From: CAYSCW01 sp964449165
GTDB taxonomy: Bacteria > Acidobacteriota > Aminicenantia > Aminicenantales > Aminicenantaceae
Direction of reading: 5' to 3'
Length of the DNA stretch: 64,000 nt
Assembly (NCBI GenBank): GCA_964449165.1
Contig: CAYVAT010000004.1
Span: 1-64,000 of the forward strand
A model generated the notes under the pieces. It saw nothing but the letters and a program-made list of their open reading frames with translations. It was not told the origin of the DNA and did no database searches. Position 1 is the stretch's first letter. Every line of letters begins with the position of its first letter. This document shows, in pieces, positions 36,456-45,460 of the stretch. The translations under genes and the position numbers were made by a program.

Positions 36456-37427
36456 TTATTGTGACTGTCTTCTTTCTCTCTTTTCAACTTTTTCGCTTTC
36501 CATCCTTCTGATCCGCCAGAGAGCTTCCTCGATGAGTTTTCTATTGGAAGAGATGAGATCTGATAGAATGGCGATAACTGCCAGCAGAAAACTGATGATT
36601 AATAAGATAGCGCTTAATAGCAGTGATTGGATGTGCCCCCCGGTCTTTCCGGAGAAGAAGAAGACTAAAAATCTGATGCCTGGGATCAATCCTAAGACAA
36701 AGAACAGAGCAGCTAAGACGAGAAAGATCTTGAGGGGTTCATGCATAGCATAAGTGCGAAGTATGGTGGAGCCTGAGTTTGTCAAAAAAGTGAAAACATT
36801 ACTGAAAAGCCTTGACTTTCTGGGTGTCTTGTTTGTCTGGATGGGAATGCTCTTTACAGCCAGATTCAACTTCCCGGCTTGGATCAGCGTTTCCAAGGTA
36901 TAGGAAAATTGGGATAAAACATTCAATTTTAATGCAGCCTCTCGATTGATTGCCCGGAATCCGCTGGTGGCATCAGGAATCTCTATCTTGGATAGAATTC
37001 TCACCAAAAGGCTGCCCAATTTTTGCAGTTTCTTCTTTGCCCATGAAAAATGAGGAATGGTCTGGGTCTGACGATCTCCGACCACGATATCTGCATCTCC
37101 TTTTAGGATGGGCATTACCAGCTTGGAAATTTCTGAGCCTTTGTATTGGTTGTCTGCATCTGTGTTGACAATGATATCCGCTCCAAGACGCAGACAAGAT
37201 TCCACACCCGCTGAGAAGGCTGCGGCTAATCCTTGGTGTTTTTTGAAGCGAACGATATGATTGACACCATTTTTTCGAGCGACTCGAGCTGTATTGTCGG
37301 TGCTTCCATCATCCACCACGAGGACTTCCACTTTATCTATCCCTTCTATATCCTTTGGTAGATCCTTCAAGGTCAAGGGAAGGTATTCTTCCTCGTTGTA
37401 GCAGGGGATTTGAATGATTAACTTCAT
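36456..37427 (-). CDS. GT2 polyprenyl-phosphate sugar synthase-like (DPM1-like) with C-terminal membrane segments
   Basis: 323 residues. LIIQIPCYNEEEYLP, VLVVDDGSTDNTARV and IIVNTDADNQYKGSEI are the GT-A motifs, the last being the DxDxQ donor site of DPM1/GtrB-like enzymes. Two hydrophobic segments at about 230-300 (IFLVLAALFFVLGLIPGI, LLLSAILLIISFLLAVIAIL) anchor it. It should make a polyprenyl-phosphate hexose for the GT-C enzymes. It is the first gene of the long leftward run; 37428-37565 must contain its promoter. Confidence 0.86.
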   Translation of the reverse strand: MKLIIQIPCYNEEEYLPLTLKDLPKDIEGIDKVEVLVVDDGSTDNTARVARKNGVNHIVRFKKHQGLAAAFSAGVESCLRLGADIIVNTDADNQYKGSEISKLVMPILKGDADIVVGDRQTQTIPHFSWAKKKLQKLGSLLVRILSKIEIPDATSGFRAINREAALKLNVLSQFSYTLETLIQAGKLNLAVKSIPIQTNKTPRKSRLFSNVFTFLTNSGSTILRTYAMHEPLKIFLVLAALFFVLGLIPGIRFLVFFFSGKTGGHIQSLLLSAILLIISFLLAVIAILSDLISSNRKLIEEALWRIRRMESEKVEKRERRQSQ

Positions 37428-37565
37428 TTTAACGTTGCCGCGAACTTTACATCCCTGTATGGTTAAGGGTATGATATGTATTCCATTACTTAATCAGTCC
37501 ATTCTGTTGTCATTTTGTAACGACCGAATCCGATCGCATTTTCGTATGTATCTTTTTGAGAAAAA

Positions 37566-38429
37566 ATGAGCTTAAATAATAGCGAAAAAAGATATCCTTG
37601 TCCACCCAGCATGCTCTTTCGTCCTTCACGATTCAGGATGATTTACCTTCCCCTTAACCTGGTTGCCTGTTGGGCTGCAGCCTTTTTCAAGGCAAGAGCA
37701 GGCGAGAGCTGGCCTTGGGTTGCCCTGTTTCTGATCACCATTTTTATCTTTGGAATCCTGGCTGTTGAGGTATGGATTTCTGCGCGCTTCTCTGAATTCT
37801 TGATCCCAGCCTTATTTGGTTTTCTGGCAGGGGCAGGAGCAAATGCCGTTATCCAAGGCCTGCTCGGGAAATTCCAGGGCCTTAACTGGGCTTTCCAGTC
37901 TCCTATTCAATTCAGCCTTGGAACGGTTCTCTTTGGGTTTCTGGGGTCGCTGATCTTTATTTCTTACGGTGATCAGGTGAGAAGGATATTTTCTTTTTTG
38001 ATCTCTCCCAGCGGTCAAATCAGAAGCAAATCTCATCTTCGTACATTCTCTGCAATAGTATGGGTTGTCACAGTCCTTATCGCCTTAGCTCTTTGTGCCA
38101 GTCTGGTGGCAATCCTCGAGCAATTCAGTGAGTTAGCATCCCCCAACCCCCTGCGCAAACCTCTTTGGTTTCATGCCGGGGCTGTCGTTCTAGTGCTCCT
38201 CCTTGCGGCCTTTGCCAGGAAGAGTCTCATCCGGATTGGCCTCGTTCTTCTTCCAGGCATAATTTTGGGGATGTTTTGGGCTTTTATCATCCGCGATGTA
38301 TATGAGGGGTTACTCTTTGTCTATCCTCAATTTCCCATAGCCTCAGAAGTTCTTGAATTTGTGCTCATCATAAATTTTTGTTTCTTGGGCATTGCCTGGC
38401 TGAACAAAGCTGCCCATGACAGCTGCTAG
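37566..38429 (+). CDS. Multi-pass membrane protein of unknown function
   Basis: 287 residues with seven or eight hydrophobic segments from residue 25 to the C-terminus, for example MIYLPLNLVACWAAAFF, WVALFLITIFIFGILAVEVW and IGLVLLPGIILGMFWAFII. I recognise no family motif. It is on the plus strand, divergent from the GT2 at 37427, and 30 bases before the beta-propeller gene, so the two probably form an operon. The base composition looks more GC-rich than its neighbours. The ATG is preceded only by a weak GAG. Confidence 0.6.
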   Translation: MSLNNSEKRYPCPPSMLFRPSRFRMIYLPLNLVACWAAAFFKARAGESWPWVALFLITIFIFGILAVEVWISARFSEFLIPALFGFLAGAGANAVIQGLLGKFQGLNWAFQSPIQFSLGTVLFGFLGSLIFISYGDQVRRIFSFLISPSGQIRSKSHLRTFSAIVWVVTVLIALALCASLVAILEQFSELASPNPLRKPLWFHAGAVVLVLLLAAFARKSLIRIGLVLLPGIILGMFWAFIIRDVYEGLLFVYPQFPIASEVLEFVLIINFCFLGIAWLNKAAHDSC

Positions 38430-38459
38430 CAGTGTTTTCAATGCTCATCCAGTGAAAAA

Positions 38460-39398
38460 ATGAAACGCATTATTTTGATTTCGGTTGCTCTGCTCTTCCT
38501 CTGCCAACAGAGTCCATCCCAAACCACTCCGAATCTTGAGGAGCTTAAGGCGCTGAGAGCGATCAGGGGGAAAATCCCTGGATATATTGTCTGGTCTACT
38601 CTTCGACACGGCACCTGGCAGATTTACAAGATGAGAGCTGATGGCACGGATAAAGAGCGTCTCACAGACGATCGAGAAAGCAACTCTCAACCCATTTGGA
38701 CAAAGAATGGTGAGTGGATTTACTACCAACGCAATGAAGATATTTACAGGATGCGTCCGGATGGCTCAAATTCTGAGATTGTGGTGGAGAAAGGATTTTC
38801 TTTTGATGTGAACAAGGACGGATCTAAGCTCATTTATGTGGTTAATTGGCAGGATAAAGACAGGTCTGCGATTGTCCTTCTTGATCTTGAAAAAAGAACA
38901 ACAGAAGAAATCATCCCTGCCAGAGCTCCTGAATTTAAGGGGAAAGAATTGAGGTATCCAACGGTTTCTCCAGATGGCCAATGGATAGCTTTCGCTTCCG
39001 ACTATCCAACTCCCTGGACAATTCACATGGCAAGAACAGACGGGAGTAGTCTTTGCCGATTTGCAGAGGGCTGCATGCCACAATACAGTCCAGATGGGTC
39101 TATGGTTGCTTGGATTACCAGCGGCTATCATCATCTCTACCTGGGCACTCCAGATGGCAAGAATCAAAGGCCTTTCGAGAAGTCAATCCCAGGGCGCCCT
39201 CATGCCTATTTCCCAAGATGGTCGAATGACGGGAAATCCATTGTCTTCGCTGCAAGTCCTGATCCTGACCGGACGATGAGTGATTATGAAATTTATATCA
39301 AGCCTGTGGAGGGAGGGAAAGGAGTCCGCTTGACTTTTGATCCAAGATCAGATGTCTGGCCTGATCTCTTTATTCCTGAGAAAAGCGATTCTAAGTAG
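38460..39398 (+). CDS. Exported TolB/PD40-type beta-propeller protein
   Basis: 312 residues. A signal peptide (MKRIILISVALLFLCQ, cleavage around residue 20) is followed by repeated WD40-like propeller strands: SQPIWTKNGEWIYY, RYPTVSPDGQWIAFAS, MPQYSPDGSMVAWIT and FPRWSNDGKSIVFAAS. These are the PD40 units seen in TolB. No lipobox residue is suitable. It is probably periplasmic, with a protein- or glycan-binding role; no enzyme motif is visible. It follows the membrane protein gene by 30 bases. Confidence 0.82.
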   Translation: MKRIILISVALLFLCQQSPSQTTPNLEELKALRAIRGKIPGYIVWSTLRHGTWQIYKMRADGTDKERLTDDRESNSQPIWTKNGEWIYYQRNEDIYRMRPDGSNSEIVVEKGFSFDVNKDGSKLIYVVNWQDKDRSAIVLLDLEKRTTEEIIPARAPEFKGKELRYPTVSPDGQWIAFASDYPTPWTIHMARTDGSSLCRFAEGCMPQYSPDGSMVAWITSGYHHLYLGTPDGKNQRPFEKSIPGRPHAYFPRWSNDGKSIVFAASPDPDRTMSDYEIYIKPVEGGKGVRLTFDPRSDVWPDLFIPEKSDSK

Positions 39399-39427
39399 AA
39401 TCCAGCGAAGAACATTATAATCTTTTA

Positions 39428-40558
39428 TCAATTTGCCGGTCGGCCCTTAAAAATGATATTTAAATATCTTTTTGCTATTTTATCCCAATCATAATTGGAA
39501 ATAATATAATTTTTTCTATAATTTTTATGATTTTTCATTTCGAGATAAGATTTTATATGATTTGCCCATAATTGAGAGTTTAATTCTAAACAAACACCTA
39601 ATTTTTTATCTTTTATGATATCCAATGGTCCGGCTGTTTTGGAAGCTATAACAGGTAGACCAAAATAAAGAGATTCAAGGATCACCATTCCATAGGGTTC
39701 ATATAAGCTAGGCAATAAAAACAAATCAGCTAATTCATAAATCTGTTTTAATTGTCTATTTGGTATTCCTCTAATGATAAGAACTTGATGACTTAATTTA
39801 AGTTTTACTATTTTGTTAACCAGATTGTCCACATCCGGACCCTCCCCAACTATTAACAACCCCAATTTTTTAGTCCTTGATGCAGTTAATACGTCCAGTA
39901 TAAAAGATATGTTCCTCCTTTTTTCAATCCTCCCTACGTAGAGCAGCAAATAATCAAATTTTGATCTGAAGCTTTTTATTCCTTCGATATTTTTGTAGCC
40001 ATGAAATTTTTTATTAAAATCTAACCCTACAGGCAAAAGGTGATTGTTCTTGTTTAAGCTATTATTCATTAAATATTGTTGTGCAGCACTGGTTTTGGCA
40101 AAATAATAATCACAGTTCTTTTTTATACTGTTAATGAATATTTTATTATATATCTTTTGAATGAACGCCTTATAACCCGAATATTTTTCATAAACGCCCT
40201 GATAGAGGACGGTCGTCGCATTTTTTTTCCTAGCCCATTTCAATATTAAAGGTGTCATTATTTGAGAGTATTCATGAGTTTGAACTATGTCATACTTATT
40301 GTTGAGTATTCTTTGTTTCAGAGAAAAATCAATGATTCTACCTTTTAAAGTAAACCCCGTGATGGGAATTAATTTAATATAATTATTTTCGGCTTTTTCG
40401 ATAACATTTTCATCCTTTATGTCTGTGAATCTTGAGTAAATATCAACCGATATGCCCAGCTTCAACAATCCTTGTGCTAAACCTATTTCTTGTACATTGT
40501 ATTTCGATAAATCTAATGGAGATGATACGGTTCTGAAAATAGCCATTTTTCCCATCAT
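39428..40558 (-). CDS. GT4-family glycosyltransferase
   Basis: 376 residues. The N-terminal half has FSLKQRILNNKYDIVQTHEY. The donor half has LLLYVGRIEKRRNISFILD, VGEGPDVDNLVNKI and LPSLYEPYGMVILESLYFGLP, the full EX7E motif of GT4. The start is ATG at 40558, or possibly the ATG four codons later (MAIFRTVSSPLD). It lies downstream of the GDP-fucose synthase relic and converges with the propeller gene. Its coding DNA is more AT-rich than the genes around it. Confidence 0.87.
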   Translation of the reverse strand: MMGKMAIFRTVSSPLDLSKYNVQEIGLAQGLLKLGISVDIYSRFTDIKDENVIEKAENNYIKLIPITGFTLKGRIIDFSLKQRILNNKYDIVQTHEYSQIMTPLILKWARKKNATTVLYQGVYEKYSGYKAFIQKIYNKIFINSIKKNCDYYFAKTSAAQQYLMNNSLNKNNHLLPVGLDFNKKFHGYKNIEGIKSFRSKFDYLLLYVGRIEKRRNISFILDVLTASRTKKLGLLIVGEGPDVDNLVNKIVKLKLSHQVLIIRGIPNRQLKQIYELADLFLLPSLYEPYGMVILESLYFGLPVIASKTAGPLDIIKDKKLGVCLELNSQLWANHIKSYLEMKNHKNYRKNYIISNYDWDKIAKRYLNIIFKGRPAN

Positions 40559-40606
40559 TTATTCTTCTTGAAATTGCTTAAAGAGGTTTTCCAAGCAATT
40601 CCGATT

Positions 40607-40909
40607 TTATTTTTCCACATACCACTTGATGGTTTTTTTCAGGCCTTGTTCAAAAGTTGTCTTCGCTTTGAAGCCGAATTCTATCTCTGCCTTTGAGGTA
40701 CTCAACATCCTCCGGGGCTGTCCATCGGGCTTTTGATCAGCAAACATTTTTTTCAAATCGCTGATTACGCGCAGATCATAGTCTGGAAGATCAGCCACTG
40801 AGACGTGTTCACATCTCCGGTAGTTTCTGAGCCTCCTGATCAGGTGTGTCCCCAGAAATCCCTTGCCGCCCGTGACGGTGATTCTTTTTTTTCTTAGATA
40901 CATATTCAA
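40607..40909 (-). pseudogene. GDP-L-fucose synthase-like gene with a large in-frame internal deletion
   Basis: The 100-residue frame joins the two ends of an extended SDR. The first 62 residues are the N-terminus (ITVTGGKGFLGTHLIRRL NAD motif, then DYDLRVISDLKKMF). The last 38 are the C-terminus (QPRRMLSTSKAEIEFGFKAK, then GLKKTIKWYVE), typical of GDP-fucose synthase. About 200 central residues with the catalytic Ser-Tyr-Lys are absent. The join is at KPDG, a sequence that occurs in such enzymes at both places, so deletion between short repeats is likely. The product cannot be active. Confidence 0.85.
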
Positions 40910-40950
40910 GGCCTTTCTCGCTTCCTCTGTATTTGCTTCGATTATACTAT

Positions 40951-40987
40951 AAAAAAAGGGGACACACCTCTTCAGGCCGTCCCCTTT
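40951..40987 (-). terminator. Rho-independent terminator on the minus strand
   Basis: Read on the minus strand, AAAGGGGAC (40987-40979) pairs with GTCCCCTTT (40963-40955) across a 15-base loop and runs into a stretch of seven T. It lies after the gene at 41045-42481 and before the fucose synthase relic. It may equally be a REP-like 'GGGGAC' element used as a terminator. Confidence 0.65.
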
Positions 40988-41044
40988 ATGTTATCTTCAC
41001 GCTTTTATTTCTAGGACGTCATTGAGGACGCTTTGAATGTTGAT

Positions 41045-42481
41045 TTAACTTTTTGGTATTTGCCTCGTTTTACCTTCGGCAGTGCGCGTATCTACGAAAA
41101 CTCTTAACATTAGGGTCAGGAACAGAGAACCAGTTATAACGAACAAAATGATCAATCCCACGTAGAACGATTTTTTATTCAAGGGCGAAGGTTTATTGCT
41201 TGTGATTTCTCTCAGAAATATGCCGATTTTTTCTCCCAACCCCACGGCATAGACTGTTTTGAAAGCGAGATCTCCTTCCAGCTCTTGGTCATTGATGATT
41301 TTTACTCCTTCTCTGTATTTATCCTCTTGGTCATTCGACCAGATGGTGATAGCGTTTCCAGGGCGGGCATTCGGAGCTTCCAGATAAAAATAATATTTTT
41401 TTTCCTGCGAGCCTTTAATTCTGGGAAACACGAATCGGTGATACCGGTTGTCCTTGATTTTAAGCATATCTACTCTGTTTTGGTATAAATCGCCTGTACT
41501 GTTTCCTTGTTCTTTCAGGTGAAAAATCAGTTCACCTGAATTTTTTCTTTTATAAGTACCTATTAACACCTCAATAGCCGCGAGATGGTCATACTGGGCC
41601 ATAAAAGTCTGGCCCACTTTTTTAGGTCCATAAATTTCCCCCACCGTATTCGAGTGGTCAAATTGATTGTAAACCTCGATTTTTCTCGTAAGAAGCAGAG
41701 CGATCCAGATGGATAGAGCAAAAAACACGATTCCGAAGATGAACAGCACTCCCCCTTTTCTATGAAAGATCTGATATTTTTTTATAAGTGTGATAAGCAC
41801 CCAGAGAAACAATGTAAGCAGTATGACGAAATAAAAAACTTGATTCTTGAATAGATTAATGAAAAAGCTCAGAATGTTCACAACTCTTGTGGCCAGAGTA
41901 TGGAAACTCAAGCTCCATCCCAATTGGTATTCTGTTTTGAACACGAGATCTCCTCGAGATGGAACTCCATTGATAATTTTCTCTCCACCCTTATACAAAT
42001 CCTCAGAGCTTGACCAGATAGTAATGGCATTTCCGGGTTCTGCATGGGGAGCTTCCAGATAAAAATAATATTTTTTTCCCTTTGAAAACAAAATTTCTTT
42101 CCCCTTATAGTTCTCTATCTTGGGAAAGGAGAACCGATAGAATGTATTATCCTGAACATCTCTCATATTGCAGGGAAGTACAACCATGTCGTCTTCGCTT
42201 TCCAATCCCTCTTTCAGGCGAAAAATGAGAGTTCCTTTATTCTCTCTATTGTAAGTTGCGAGCAGGATTTCTATAGCTGACAAGTCTTTATGATCTGCCT
42301 TGAAAGTCTGTCCGATCTTCATCTGTCCGTATATTTCTCCTACTGGAATATTGTTGTAGGATTGATTATAGACATCGATTATCGCAGGAGGAGAAATTGA
42401 AAGAAAAAAAACAGATATAAAAATAATTAAAGAAATACATGCTATAGGAATAATTTTTTTCTTTTTAGATAAATCAGGCAT
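41045..42481 (-). CDS. Membrane protein with two copies of a soluble domain
   Basis: 478 residues: one membrane segment (about 10-30), domain copy 1 (about 35-185), two membrane segments (about 205-265), domain copy 2 (about 267-413), and a last membrane segment (about 437-460). The copies share VGEIYG, KxGQTF, a AIExLxxTYxRxNxG strand, KKYYFYLEAP, PGNAITIWS and GDLxFKT. A third copy ends the GT-C-like protein at 3534-5543. No catalytic motif is recognised; it may bind the external glycan. The start overlaps the end of the DUF2142-like gene by 8 bases. Confidence 0.7.
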   Translation of the reverse strand: MPDLSKKKKIIPIACISLIIFISVFFLSISPPAIIDVYNQSYNNIPVGEIYGQMKIGQTFKADHKDLSAIEILLATYNRENKGTLIFRLKEGLESEDDMVVLPCNMRDVQDNTFYRFSFPKIENYKGKEILFSKGKKYYFYLEAPHAEPGNAITIWSSSEDLYKGGEKIINGVPSRGDLVFKTEYQLGWSLSFHTLATRVVNILSFFINLFKNQVFYFVILLTLFLWVLITLIKKYQIFHRKGGVLFIFGIVFFALSIWIALLLTRKIEVYNQFDHSNTVGEIYGPKKVGQTFMAQYDHLAAIEVLIGTYKRKNSGELIFHLKEQGNSTGDLYQNRVDMLKIKDNRYHRFVFPRIKGSQEKKYYFYLEAPNARPGNAITIWSNDQEDKYREGVKIINDQELEGDLAFKTVYAVGLGEKIGIFLREITSNKPSPLNKKSFYVGLIILFVITGSLFLTLMLRVFVDTRTAEGKTRQIPKS

Positions 42482-43892
42482 TGGTGAAGAAATAAAAAAA
42501 CCTGATCAATGAATGGAAAACAGTGTATATATTCATTGCCATGAAGCCAACAATAATGAAGAGGGGCACCCCCCTTTTTAACCTTTTTGGAGCGATTTCT
42601 TTCAAGCCCAAAACAAAAAAAATGGCTAAGGCACCTATGGCTGGGAACAGATACCTTCCTTGTGCCACTTCAGTGAATAAATATGGGAAAACAGCATTTC
42701 CCTCTACCATTATGGATCTGGGATAATATCTTATAATTATTCCCAGTATGATAGGCAGGCCTGCAGCAGCAAGAATAAGAAAAGAAGCAAAATCCACATC
42801 TATTGTGTATTCTTTTCGGGCAAAATAGGAGTAGAGATACTTGAGGAGACCGAGTACAGAAAGGAGGCAAATCAATTTCAAGACAGAATAGATATCCAAA
42901 TGATATTCAAATCTCAACCAACCAGCAAAAAACCAAAAAGTTTTAAAAAACCCGTTTAAAAAATTAGATATAGACTGGGAAGTTCCTATTGATACATATT
43001 TTGTAAATTTATTTATATCATCAATTCTCGGCTTTACTCCTGAAAAATTGACAACCTTTTTAAAGTAGTCCGGAAAGAAATGCTGAGCTGTAAAAAAGAG
43101 GAGTATAAATATCAACAAGACGGCCAAAATTATAATAGAGATTTTTATGAGTTCTTTTCTATTTTTCAGTGAGCGAACGAAATATATTGAGAGCAAAACC
43201 ACAAAAGGCGGAATCATGAACAACGCAACTCGATGATTGAAAAAAGCCAATCCAATAATCAGGGGGCTTAAGAAAAGAGCAATTAAATTTTTTCCCTTGA
43301 ATAAAGAATAAAGAATTGTATAAAGGAAGGCTGCTCCCAACAGCACAGAAAGATTTATGGGATTAACAGAAGTGGAGATGATTAAAAATTGAGGTAAAAA
43401 AGCGACAAAGCATACAGTGGCAAAGATATAAGGAATGTTTCCTTTAAATATGAGTTTAGATGACAAATATATAAAGTAGACAGTAAAAACATAATAGAAG
43501 AATGAGAGAAATCGGATTAAGTAAAATTGATTGATGCTCTTTTTTAAATTAAAGACCTTTAGAATAAAAGAGTTAATCAAATAATAAAGAGGTTCTCTTT
43601 CTGAAAGACTTTCAATACCATGGTAAAAGGGCAGCTTGGTTAAGCTTTGAGGCAAAGGTTCGGGACGTGGAAGATTTTGATATTGCCAGGCGTGAAAAGT
43701 AGCCATTGATCTGACAATTTCTTTGCTAAGAATCCTATGGTTTTCAGATCCTAAGGCTGCATTTTTAGAAAACAAAGCTCCCTTGCCAAAATGATGAGGT
43801 TCATCAGGTGATTGCCATGGAGGTATAAGTAATGAATACAGAATACCCTGAACAATGATAAAGATAAAAAATAAAGCTGTTGTGCTTTTCAC
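42474..43892 (-). CDS. DUF2142-type multi-pass membrane protein, GT-C-like
   Basis: 472 residues with ten or more hydrophobic segments. The first external loop has LIPPWQSPDEPHHFG, the signature of DUF2142 (PF09913), whose members are thought to be GT-C glycosyltransferases, with the Asp-Glu pair in the catalytic position. A further loop holds REPLYYLINS. It would use a polyprenyl-phosphate sugar. The start is GTG at 43892, 7 bases after the stop of the sugar transferase, so they share a transcript. Acceptor unknown. Confidence 0.8.
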   Translation of the reverse strand: MKSTTALFFIFIIVQGILYSLLIPPWQSPDEPHHFGKGALFSKNAALGSENHRILSKEIVRSMATFHAWQYQNLPRPEPLPQSLTKLPFYHGIESLSEREPLYYLINSFILKVFNLKKSINQFYLIRFLSFFYYVFTVYFIYLSSKLIFKGNIPYIFATVCFVAFLPQFLIISTSVNPINLSVLLGAAFLYTILYSLFKGKNLIALFLSPLIIGLAFFNHRVALFMIPPFVVLLSIYFVRSLKNRKELIKISIIILAVLLIFILLFFTAQHFFPDYFKKVVNFSGVKPRIDDINKFTKYVSIGTSQSISNFLNGFFKTFWFFAGWLRFEYHLDIYSVLKLICLLSVLGLLKYLYSYFARKEYTIDVDFASFLILAAAGLPIILGIIIRYYPRSIMVEGNAVFPYLFTEVAQGRYLFPAIGALAIFFVLGLKEIAPKRLKRGVPLFIIVGFMAMNIYTVFHSLIRFFYFFTNA

Positions 43893-43899
43893 TGTTATT

Positions 43900-45237
43900 T
43901 CAGCGGCTTCCCTTCCTTAAAAGAACCACTCTTAATGTCCTTAAAGCTATGTGGAGATCCAGGAGGAGGTTTGAGTTCTTTATGTAATAAAGATCATACT
44001 CCAGCTTCTTCACTGCATCCTCCACGGAGGCACCGTAAGGGAAGTTTACCTGTGCCCATCCTGTCAGTCCTGGTTTAACCAGATGGCGGTAACTATAATA
44101 GGGTATTTCTTTCTTAAGTCCTTTGACAAAAATTGGCCTTTCAGGTCGTGGCCCTATGAAAGACATCTCTCCTTTAAATATATTGAATATTTGAGGCAAT
44201 TCATCGATCCTGAATAGCCTGATGATTCTGCCCACCTTGGTTAATCTCGGGTCTTTTTCTCCTGCCCAGGCCGCCCCGCTCTTTTCTGCCTCCTTGATCA
44301 TGGAACGGAACTTTATCAGGTTAAATATCCTCTCATTAAGACCAATTCTTTCCTGTTTATAAAAGACAGGTCCTTCCGATTCAATCTGAATAAGCACTGC
44401 TGTCAGGAGCATCAGCGGTCCTGTGACAATCATTGCCAGGATCGATAAAATAATATCGATAATCCGTTTCACTCTTTGATAAAAGATATGATGAATCACA
44501 GTAAATCCATGTGAATAAACAAACCATCGGTCCTTCAGGTGATAAACGGGAATCTTCTCCCACTCATCTTCGTAAAAATCTACGAGTTCCCTCACCGGGA
44601 TACCTTTTAAACGATATTGCATGAGGTCCTGCATGACTTCATCTGGCATTTTAGGATCATCAACAAAAATCACATTCAGATTTTTTATTTTAGAAAGTTC
44701 CTCCAACGGGATGACACTCTTAGATTTGGAGCTATAATGATATTTCCTGACAGAAAACCTGTTTGTTTTTTTAAGTTCACTGGCTACGCTTGAAACAATT
44801 CCTTTTGGCCCAACCAACAAAATACTTATGGGCTTATCAAGCTGTTGTTGTATTGCACTGTATCCTAGCCTCCATATGGAGGTTAATGTCAAAATAAACA
44901 AGAATTGTAAAGCAAATAAACTTCGTCCGATGAATATATGGAGGAACATGTATGTGAATACAGCAACCATGGCTCCTGCTAACAATACGCCAGCGAAAAT
45001 CCTCAGAATAATCTTGACATCTGAAACACGAAAGGGACTATAAAGCTCCAGGATATAAAAGAATATGAGGATAAATATTATCCACAGAATAGTGTCGTCA
45101 ATTGGCGAGCGAGGAAGCTGTTCGGATAAGAATCTGTCTAGGGTTTTAAATTTTATTAAGAAAGTTATGACCACAGAGATGCAGATGGAAATGATATCAA
45201 GAAACATGAATAGAAATATTGATTTAGGTCTTCGCAC
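43900..45237 (-). CDS. Initiating undecaprenyl-phosphate sugar-phosphate transferase (WcaJ/WbaP-like)
   Basis: 445 residues. Four N-terminal hydrophobic segments and a CoA-binding-like middle domain lead to the catalytic domain from about 255: RIIDIILSILAMIVTGPLM, EGPVFYKQERIG, FNLIKFRSM, RLFRIDELPQIFNIFKGEMS and GPRPERP, with GLTGWAQVNFPYG. This is the polyprenyl glycosylphosphotransferase family, which moves a sugar phosphate onto undecaprenyl phosphate and starts the glycan. The start is GTG at 45237. Donor choice (glucose, galactose or a FucNAc type) is not predictable here. Confidence 0.9.
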   Translation of the reverse strand: MRRPKSIFLFMFLDIISICISVVITFLIKFKTLDRFLSEQLPRSPIDDTILWIIFILIFFYILELYSPFRVSDVKIILRIFAGVLLAGAMVAVFTYMFLHIFIGRSLFALQFLFILTLTSIWRLGYSAIQQQLDKPISILLVGPKGIVSSVASELKKTNRFSVRKYHYSSKSKSVIPLEELSKIKNLNVIFVDDPKMPDEVMQDLMQYRLKGIPVRELVDFYEDEWEKIPVYHLKDRWFVYSHGFTVIHHIFYQRVKRIIDIILSILAMIVTGPLMLLTAVLIQIESEGPVFYKQERIGLNERIFNLIKFRSMIKEAEKSGAAWAGEKDPRLTKVGRIIRLFRIDELPQIFNIFKGEMSFIGPRPERPIFVKGLKKEIPYYSYRHLVKPGLTGWAQVNFPYGASVEDAVKKLEYDLYYIKNSNLLLDLHIALRTLRVVLLRKGSR

Positions 45238-45344
45238 TTTATTCAGGCTGCCACGACATGTAGTATAACACGCTCAATACAGTCTTAGCACAATTATCAC
45301 TCATTTTAAAGCTGGGGAATGGATTGCCATGATCTATGGCAGAA

Positions 45345-45460
45345 TTATTTAAAATAAACTTCAGGATATTTGGTGTTTTGTTGTTGTATCATGGATTCTG
45401 CCCATTCAACTGTTTGAGCGATATGTGATATCGAAGTCAGATCCTTTATGGCCTGAAAGT
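45345..45460 (-). other. Open-frame continuation of the GT9-like gene, cut off by a (TA)4 tract
   Basis: The gene at 45461 ends IEYI-stop inside the tract TATATATA (45462-45469). Removing one TA unit would continue the frame for 38 codons, starting DFQAIKDLTSISH, to a stop at 45345. The added sequence looks like real protein (alternating charged and hydrophobic residues, EWAESMI). It may be a frameshift or a slippage switch. Confidence 0.4.
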
